From Kiritimatiellales bacterium (GTDB lineage Bacteria > Verrucomicrobiota > Kiritimatiellia > Kiritimatiellales > Pontiellaceae), in the NCBI GenBank assembly GCA_030625905.1, contig DAOUQA010000083.1, positions 1 to 9,805 of the forward strand: a stretch of 9,805 nt of DNA, in the 5' to 3' direction. Shown piece after piece: positions 4,703 to 9,805 of this stretch (position 1 is the first letter of the stretch; the number at the start of each line of letters is the position of its first letter). The notes under the pieces are model-generated. The model saw only the letters and a list, made by a program, of their open reading frames with translations. It was not told the DNA's origin and ran no database searches. Position numbers and translations under genes: made by a program.

Positions 4703-7561
4703 ATGAAACGACTCATAATAACAAATTTTAGTATCCGCTTTCCCTGGATCGTCATGCTCCTGCTTTTGGCGGTCACCATCTTTTTCGGGGCGCAGTTCCC
4801 CAAGGTCCATTTTGACAACGATCCGGAAAACATGCTTTCGGAAGATGAGTTTGTCCGTATCTTCCACCATGAAACCAAGCAAAAGTTTGGTCTCTACGAC
4901 TTTGTGATCGTTGGCATCGTGAACGACCAGGATCCGGAAGGCATCTTTAATGTTGATACTCTCACCCATGTCGACACCCTTACGCACCAGCTGCTCAGCT
5001 TGCGACAGGCTGCCGACGGGCTTCCGCAGGTGGCAACCGATGTCACCCAAACGGAATGGAATACATTGGATCTTTCCCCAAAGAGCGCTTTCAAACGCGC
5101 CATGGGCGTGGTGTTCAGCCACGATCCCAACCACCTGTTTGATGAGGAAGGCAACAGCTCCATTATCGGTCAGGAGCTCATCAGCCCCAGTGTGGTGGAT
5201 AACATTAAGCAAGCCGAGATGGGCTCGCTGAAACTTGAATATCTCATGGAAAACGTTCCTCAAACCCGCGAGGAAGCCCTCGTTATCCGCGACGATGCCA
5301 TGAACAACCCGCTCTATAAGGGCACCCTCGTTTCGGAGGATGCCAAGGCCGTCTGCATCTATATTCCCATCACTGAAAAACCCTACAGCTACAACGTGGC
5401 CGCACTCGTCAAGGAACTGACCAAGGACTGGGATAACGGAGATAAAATCTATATTGCCGGCCTGCCGGTGGCCGAAGATACCTTCGGTGTGGAGATGCTT
5501 GTCCAGATGGCAATCTCCGCCCCGATGGCGATGCTGATTCTCTTTATCCTGATGTATTTTTTCTTCAAGCGGGTCTCGCTGATTCTCGCACCGTTGCTGC
5601 TTGCCATCATCACCGTTATCTGGACCATGGGGCTGTTGATTGGACTCGGATACGACGTTCACATCATGAGCTCGATGATTCCAATCTTCATTATGCCGAT
5701 CACAGTCTGCAACTCCATCCATGTACTGAGTGAATTCTTCGATTCCTACCGCAACTATCAAAACAAGGGCGAAACGCTTCGGCATGTGGTAGGAAACCTC
5801 TTCACGCCCATCCTCTTTGCGAGCATCACAACCATTGCCGGGTTTGCCTCATTGGCGACCACCCCGATCCCTCCCGTCCAGGTGTTCGGATTGCACGTGG
5901 CCTTTGGCGTGGGTGTGGGCTGGCTATTGACCATGACCTTTATCCCGGCCTTTATTTCGCTCTTCATTTCGGAAAAATCGCTACACCGGCTCTGCGAGGT
6001 TCCTGAACATCCGGATCAGTGCGAGGTCGACACCAGCCTGCTCGGTCGCTTTCTGGGATGGGTGGGGCAATTCACCTATCGCCGACCCCGGCTGGTGGTT
6101 ACGGTGACCATGCTCATCATGGGTTTCTCGGTCTACGGCATCAGCCTGATCAACGTGAACGACAACCCGGTAAAATGGTTCACCAAAAACCATGAACTGC
6201 GCGTGGCCGACACCGTACTGAACAACCACTTTGGCGGAACCTATACCGCCTACCTCACACTGGCACCGGACAACGAAACCTCTACCTTCGACGAAGCGGC
6301 ATTTGAACAACGTCTGGCCGAGGCGGATAAGGCCGATGCCGAAACCATCGGCCCGTGGCTGGAGCTCGCCGACGAAATCAACTATTTCGACGACCCTGCC
6401 CTCCAAAGCCTGGAAACCTTCCGCGCCGCGCTCCCCTCTGCGCCCGCCGAACTTTTCCAAGGATTGGAAAACCTCAAAGGCGAACCCCTTCGCAATGCGG
6501 CACTGAATATCTGCGACCAAAAAACGGAAGTCTCCGCCCGCGAAAAACTGCTGGACGAAAAAACGGAGCTCACCGCCCCGGTCTTCAAGCGCCCCGATGT
6601 CCTGCACTGGGTGGCCGGACTTCAGGACCACATGCTGAAACAAGGCAAGGTCGGCAAAACCTCATCTTGCGTGGACGCGTTGGAAAAGGCCGCGTATGAA
6701 CTTCGCTACACGGCGGTTCCGACCGGCGCATCGCCGGAAGAAAAAGCCCGAATCGAAGCCCGCAACGAAGCCAACTTTTCGGTGCCCGAAACCGCAGCGG
6801 CCGCGGGCCAGGTTTATATCCAGCTTGAAGGCATGAAGAAGAAAGATACTCTCTTCCACCTCGTGAGCCGCGACTTTCAGGAAGCCAACATCTGGGTCCA
6901 GCTCACCAGCGGCGACAACACGGATATGACGGAGGTGGTCGCGGATGTTGAAAGCTATGTCACCGCCAACCCGCCCCCCGTGTCACTAAAAGTGCAATGG
7001 GCCGGCCTGACCTACATCAACGTGGTTTGGCAGGAAAAAATGGTAGTGGGCATGCTCTCGTCGCTGATCAGCAGCTTCGTGGTCGTCCTGATCATGATGC
7101 TGGCGCTGTTCCGATCAGGGCTGTTCGGCGTGCTGGCCATGCTGCCGCTCACCGTCACCATCACCTTTATCTACGGCCTCATCGGCTGGTTCGGCAAAGA
7201 CTACGACATGCCCGTGGCGATCCTCTCGGCCATGACCCTCGGGTTGAGCGTCGACTTTGCCATCCACTTCCTCGAACGCGGCCGCGAAATGTACAAGGCC
7301 GCCGGAAGCTGGAAGGAAGCCAACGCCCGCATGTTCAGGGAGCCGGCCAAGGCCATCAGCCGCAATGCCATCGTCATTGCGCTCGGCTTCCTGCCGCTGC
7401 TGTTCGCGCCGCTGGTTCCCTACCGCACCGTCGGCTTCTTCCTCGCCATCATCATGCTGGTCTCTTGGCTGGCCACCCTCTTCATGCTTCCGGCACTCGT
7501 CCGCCTGCTTGAAAAATGGCTTTTCAAAAAAGACCGGAACAAAGCAAAGGAACAGCTTTAG
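4703..7561 (+). CDS. MMPL/RND-superfamily inner-membrane exporter
   Basis: A 952-residue integral membrane transporter of the RND superfamily, MMPL/'predicted exporter' type. The expected two-half layout is visible. TM1 is at about 13-32, followed by a periplasmic domain (33-264) and TM2-6 (about 269-422). TM7 is at about 462-486, followed by a second periplasmic domain (487-778) and TM8-12 (about 780-935). TM10 carries the family motif GLSVDFAIHFLERG with Asp851 and His855. The matching segment in the first half reads ITVCNSIHVLSEFF, with Cys336-Asn337-Ser338 where an acidic residue is usual, so only one half seems to keep a proton-relay Asp. The second periplasmic domain is large and highly charged. 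The start has AAGGAA 5 nt upstream. Neighbours encoding a LolA-like carrier and a beta-barrel suggest export of a lipid or hydrophobic molecule, as in hopanoid, sterol and aryl-polyene systems with MMPL exporters. Substrate unknown. Confidence 0.92.
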   Translation: MKRLIITNFSIRFPWIVMLLLLAVTIFFGAQFPKVHFDNDPENMLSEDEFVRIFHHETKQKFGLYDFVIVGIVNDQDPEGIFNVDTLTHVDTLTHQLLSLRQAADGLPQVATDVTQTEWNTLDLSPKSAFKRAMGVVFSHDPNHLFDEEGNSSIIGQELISPSVVDNIKQAEMGSLKLEYLMENVPQTREEALVIRDDAMNNPLYKGTLVSEDAKAVCIYIPITEKPYSYNVAALVKELTKDWDNGDKIYIAGLPVAEDTFGVEMLVQMAISAPMAMLILFILMYFFFKRVSLILAPLLLAIITVIWTMGLLIGLGYDVHIMSSMIPIFIMPITVCNSIHVLSEFFDSYRNYQNKGETLRHVVGNLFTPILFASITTIAGFASLATTPIPPVQVFGLHVAFGVGVGWLLTMTFIPAFISLFISEKSLHRLCEVPEHPDQCEVDTSLLGRFLGWVGQFTYRRPRLVVTVTMLIMGFSVYGISLINVNDNPVKWFTKNHELRVADTVLNNHFGGTYTAYLTLAPDNETSTFDEAAFEQRLAEADKADAETIGPWLELADEINYFDDPALQSLETFRAALPSAPAELFQGLENLKGEPLRNAALNICDQKTEVSAREKLLDEKTELTAPVFKRPDVLHWVAGLQDHMLKQGKVGKTSSCVDALEKAAYELRYTAVPTGASPEEKARIEARNEANFSVPETAAAAGQVYIQLEGMKKKDTLFHLVSRDFQEANIWVQLTSGDNTDMTEVVADVESYVTANPPPVSLKVQWAGLTYINVVWQEKMVVGMLSSLISSFVVVLIMMLALFRSGLFGVLAMLPLTVTITFIYGLIGWFGKDYDMPVAILSAMTLGLSVDFAIHFLERGREMYKAAGSWKEANARMFREPAKAISRNAIVIALGFLPLLFAPLVPYRTVGFFLAIIMLVSWLATLFMLPALVRLLEKWLFKKDRNKAKEQL

Positions 7562-7605
7562 AATCAATCGTATCCACGCAGAATCAGCTACCCAAGGAGA
7601 ACACC

Positions 7606-8070
7606 ATGAAGAAGATCATACCAAGCGTCGTTGTCGGAGCCGCCGTAGTGGCCGTCGCCGGATGGACCATCATGCCCAGGCAGATGATCAAAGAGCGGAA
7701 AAGCCCGTTGGGCTACGAAGAAACCATTTCCAAAATCCAGAAGAATGTTGTGGATAGCGGTTGGATTGTTTCGTCGACCAGCCATCTGGACAAAGGACTG
7801 GAAAAATACGGGAAAGAGATTCCGCCGATCACGCTCATTAATATATGCCAGCCGGATCATGCCACCACCATCCTCCAAGATGATGCGTCGCGCTACATCT
7901 CGATCATGATGCCCTGCACGATCTCCGTCTATACGAAGGAGGATGGAAACACCTACGTGGCAACCATGGGCATGGAATTAATGGGCAAGATGTTCGGGGG
8001 CTTGGTTGCCGAGGTCATGGGCGGCGCGGTGGCGGAGGACGAGGAAACCTTCACTGCATTCATAAACTAG
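7606..8070 (+). CDS. membrane-anchored DUF302 protein
   Basis: A 154-residue protein with an N-terminal hydrophobic anchor (about 4-23) and a DUF302 domain (about 34-150) that would face the periplasm. Family-like features are SPLGYEETISKIQKNVVDSGW (33-53), ICQPDHATTIL (80-90), ISIMMPCTISVYT (98-110) and a Met/Gly-rich end with LMGKMFGGLVAEVMGG (125-140). Cys81, His85 and Cys104 are possible ligands or redox residues, but the biochemical role of DUF302 is not established. The start at 7606 is preferred over an in-frame ATG at 7516: AAGGAG lies 6 nt before it, a normal membrane anchor follows, and the earlier start would overlap the exporter gene. It is the third gene of the plus-strand operon, 44 nt after the exporter stop. 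The position suggests an accessory to the exporter or a sensor of the same stress. Confidence 0.88.
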   Translation: MKKIIPSVVVGAAVVAVAGWTIMPRQMIKERKSPLGYEETISKIQKNVVDSGWIVSSTSHLDKGLEKYGKEIPPITLINICQPDHATTILQDDASRYISIMMPCTISVYTKEDGNTYVATMGMELMGKMFGGLVAEVMGGAVAEDEETFTAFIN

Positions 8071-8126
8071 CCCCGCAACCCACGTAACAAAGGAAACCTG
8101 CTCTGGGCAGGAAAGGAAGAGATAAA

Positions 8127-8900
8127 ATGAAAACACGCATTATTCTACTGCTTGCAGCAACCCTCGTGGCGGCATCCGTTCGCGCCGCCGACCCGACCGC
8201 CGATGAAATCGTCGCCAAGGCCAACCAGGCCTCCTACTACGGCGGGGACGATGGACGTGCCGCCGTAAGCATGAAACTTTCCGATGGGCGCACACGGGAC
8301 TTCGTAATCCTGCGCAAAAATATTCCCGGAGGAGTCGACCAAAAATTCTACGTCTACTTCAAGGGCCCCGCCGACGTGCGAAAAATGGCCTATCTCGTTC
8401 ATAAGCACCCCGGGAAAGACGACGACCGCTGGCTCTTCCTGCCCGCGCTCAACCTCGTCAAGCGCATCGCCCCCGGCGACAAGCGCACCAGCTTCGTTGG
8501 CGCCGACTTCCTCTACGAAGACGTTTCCGGACGCGGCCTGAACGAAGACACCCACGAACTCGTCGAGACCACCGACACCCAATATGTCGTCAACAATGTG
8601 CCGAAGAATCCCGGCTCCGTTGAATTCGCCTCCTACAAGGTTTGGATCGATAAGGATACCTTCATTCCGCGCAAGGCCGAGTATCTCGACAAAAACGGAA
8701 AGCTCTCCCGCGTGGTCGAGGCCACCAAGATCGAAATGATCCAAGGCATCCCAACCGTGGTTGAATCGGTTGCAAAAAACCTCGTTTCCGGTAGCTCCAC
8801 CATCAACATTTTCAGCGGGATCAAATACGACATCGGCCTCAAGGAAAACATCTTCACCGAGCGTTTTCTGAGACGGCCGCCCCGCGAAGTGACTCGCTAG
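8127..8900 (+). CDS. LolA-like periplasmic protein (outer membrane lipoprotein-sorting family)
   Basis: A 257-residue exported protein. The signal peptide is MKTRIILLLAATLVAASVRA, with cleavage before ADPTADEIV (about residue 21). The rest matches the 'outer membrane lipoprotein-sorting protein' group (COG2834 type, LolA/LolB-like half-barrel). The most telling segment is DDRWLFLPALNLVKRIAPGD (99-118) followed by KRTSFVGADFLYEDVSGR (119-136). A late segment, VWIDKDTFIPRKAEYLD (172-188), is also typical. Proteins of this fold bind acyl chains in a hydrophobic cavity, and in RND-linked operons they are thought to carry cargo across the periplasm. No lipobox is seen, so it should be soluble. The ribosome binding site (AGGAAAGGAAG) ends about 8 nt before the ATG. 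It is not the housekeeping LolA; its operon position points to a dedicated carrier for the exporter upstream. Confidence 0.9.
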   Translation: MKTRIILLLAATLVAASVRAADPTADEIVAKANQASYYGGDDGRAAVSMKLSDGRTRDFVILRKNIPGGVDQKFYVYFKGPADVRKMAYLVHKHPGKDDDRWLFLPALNLVKRIAPGDKRTSFVGADFLYEDVSGRGLNEDTHELVETTDTQYVVNNVPKNPGSVEFASYKVWIDKDTFIPRKAEYLDKNGKLSRVVEATKIEMIQGIPTVVESVAKNLVSGSSTINIFSGIKYDIGLKENIFTERFLRRPPREVTR

Positions 8901-8912
8901 ACTCGGCCTTTA

Positions 8913-8999
8913 GACCTTAGGCCTCAGGCTTTAGGAAGGAACCTATGATGATCGATTTGAAAAGAAATGCCAAAAGCCTAAAGCCTATGGCCTATAGTC
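8913..8999. repeat. imperfect 23-bp inverted repeat enclosing RBS and start codon
   Basis: The left arm 8913-8935 and the right arm 8977-8999 match as reverse complements at 19 of 23 positions, including a perfect 10-bp core (AGGCTTTAGG at 8926-8935, CCTAAAGCCT at 8977-8986). The 41-nt loop holds the ribosome binding site (AAGGA, 8936-8940) and both ATGs of the outer-membrane protein gene. The right arm lies inside the coding sequence and codes for SLKPMAYS in the signal peptide. Each arm is built from several AGGCCT/AGGCTTTA-type units. It looks like a dispersed repeat that inserted in both orientations, or an inverted duplication. Confidence 0.75.
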
Positions 9000-9805
9000 T
9001 CCTGGCAGCATTGCTGCAAGCAATGCCTGCCAGCGCCCTCGACACCGAACTGCATGGCTTCGTCGATGGACGCGCCGGGGTGCGCACCCAAAACGATCCG
9101 TACGAGGACGACCGCAGCCTCACCGAACTGCGCCTCCAGCTTGAATCGAAGACCTACTTCGACTGGGGCGAAATCACGGCGCGGGGTGACTTTGTCTACG
9201 ACGACCTCGCCACCGATCGCGGCACCGTCGATCTCGAAAACGGCGATGGCTTTTTCGACCTGCGCGAACTCAATGTGCTCTTCACTCCGGTCGACTGGTC
9301 GGACGTGAAGGTGGGTCGCCAGATCCTCACCTGGGGCACCGGCGACCTGCTCTTCATCAACGACCTCTTTCCCAAGGATTGGAACTCCTTCCTGCTGGGG
9401 CGCGACGAGGAATATCTCAAGGCACCGTCGGACGCGGTCTACGCCAGCTTTTTTCCAAGCATTGGAAGTTTCGATCTCGCCTATATGCCGCGCATGGATG
9501 CCGACCGATATATTGACGGTCGCCGCGTCTCCTATTGGAATCCCATGACGCAGAGCATCGCCGGACAGGACGCCGTCATCGATGCCGACCGGCGCGACGA
9601 ATGGTTCAAAGAGGATGAAATTTCCGCCCGCTTCTACCGCAACATTAAAAGCTACGAAGCCGCCCTCTATGCCTACCATGGCTACTGGAAAAGCCCGATG
9701 GGAATGAATGCGGCCGGAGCCTACTTTCCCCGAATGGACTCCTATGGCGCCAGCGCAAAGGGTGCGATGGGCAAAGGCCTCTTCAACGTCGAGGCGGGCT
9801 ACTAT
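8945..9805 (+). CDS. outer-membrane beta-barrel protein, 3' end cut by window
   Basis: The frame opens at ATG 8945 (a second ATG follows at 8948) and runs without a stop to the right edge: 287 codons, incomplete. A signal peptide is evident: basic MMIDLKRNAKS, a hydrophobic core, cleavage after PASA at about residue 31. The mature part begins LDTELHGFVDGRAGVR and shows alternating short amphipathic strands with many Tyr, Asp and Gly residues, as in porin-like barrels (LRLQLESKTYF, ITARGDFVYD, SARFYRNI, YEAALYAYHGYW). A conserved-looking stretch is VGRQILTWGTGDLLFIND, then LFPKDW, then GRDEEYLKAPSDAVYAS. It is reminiscent of DUF1302-like barrels that occur with RND exporters, but I cannot assign a family. 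It is last visible in the operon, 44 nt after the LolA-like gene, with AAGGA 4 nt before the ATG. It would provide the outer-membrane step or receptor. Translation start lies within an inverted repeat loop. Confidence 0.85.
   Translation, partial: MMIDLKRNAKSLKPMAYSLLAALLQAMPASALDTELHGFVDGRAGVRTQNDPYEDDRSLTELRLQLESKTYFDWGEITARGDFVYDDLATDRGTVDLENGDGFFDLRELNVLFTPVDWSDVKVGRQILTWGTGDLLFINDLFPKDWNSFLLGRDEEYLKAPSDAVYASFFPSIGSFDLAYMPRMDADRYIDGRRVSYWNPMTQSIAGQDAVIDADRRDEWFKEDEISARFYRNIKSYEAALYAYHGYWKSPMGMNAAGAYFPRMDSYGASAKGAMGKGLFNVEAGYY

Noticed and set aside
4607..5785. 392-residue minus-strand frame opposite the exporter
   Set aside because: The His/Asp/Gly-rich translation is the mirror of the exporter gene's codons. 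The exporter has clear membrane segments and RND motifs.
7516..7605. Earlier start for the DUF302 gene overlapping the exporter end
   Set aside because: The ATG at 7606 has AAGGAG at ideal spacing and begins a normal membrane anchor. The extra 30 residues only translate the exporter's 3' end in another frame.
8097..8111. Small hairpin CCTGC/GCAGG before the LolA-like gene
   Set aside because: A 5-bp stem is common by chance and no T-run follows; not enough to call a regulatory element.
8145..9679. Long minus-strand frames opposite the LolA-like and beta-barrel genes
   Set aside because: They are shadows of the plus-strand genes: no start signals, and composition is explained by the complementary codon usage.

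Overview
The window reads as a piece of a Gram-negative (diderm) bacterial chromosome of moderate GC. It has a lipoprotein with a polysaccharide-export domain, several exported proteins, an inner-membrane RND-type exporter and an outer-membrane beta-barrel. The taxon cannot be fixed from the sequence. The gene order and the dispersed AGGCTTTAGG/CCTAAAGCCT-type repeat before the last gene would fit a PVC-group bacterium such as Kiritimatiellota, but that is a weak inference from memory. No tRNA, rRNA, CRISPR array or transposase gene was found.

Left half, minus strand (about 1-3551): a tight three-gene run is transcribed right to left. It starts with a secreted protein of four Ig-like repeats (2154-3551), continues with a 98-residue secreted Trp/Tyr-rich protein (1827-2123) and ends with a proline-tailed small lipoprotein (1393-1809). 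After a structured gene-free stretch of about 560 bp comes a short Wza/GumB-like polysaccharide export lipoprotein (177-833). A perfect 26-bp palindrome followed by a U-rich tract lies just upstream of that gene. The Ig-repeat protein and the 98-residue protein end in what looks like the same C-terminal module (WYW ... G-x-W-I). This is the most distinctive unexplained feature here.

Middle (3552-4317): about 750 bp without a convincing gene separates the two divergent transcription units. It holds several hairpins clustered at 3955-4108. A TTGACA-type promoter with an overlapping inverted repeat (4283-4320) sits immediately before the right-hand operon.

Right half, plus strand (4318-9805 and beyond): five genes with gaps of 13, 44, 56 and 44 nt. 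They encode an ArsR-family repressor with a Cys cluster, a 952-residue MMPL/RND exporter, a membrane-anchored DUF302 protein, a LolA-like periplasmic protein of the 'outer membrane lipoprotein-sorting' family, and a beta-barrel outer-membrane protein cut by the window edge. Together they cover inner membrane, periplasm and outer membrane. The set looks like a self-contained, metal- or redox-regulated envelope transport system, probably moving a lipid or other hydrophobic cargo; the substrate is unknown. Before the beta-barrel gene, a long imperfect inverted repeat encloses the ribosome binding site and start codon.
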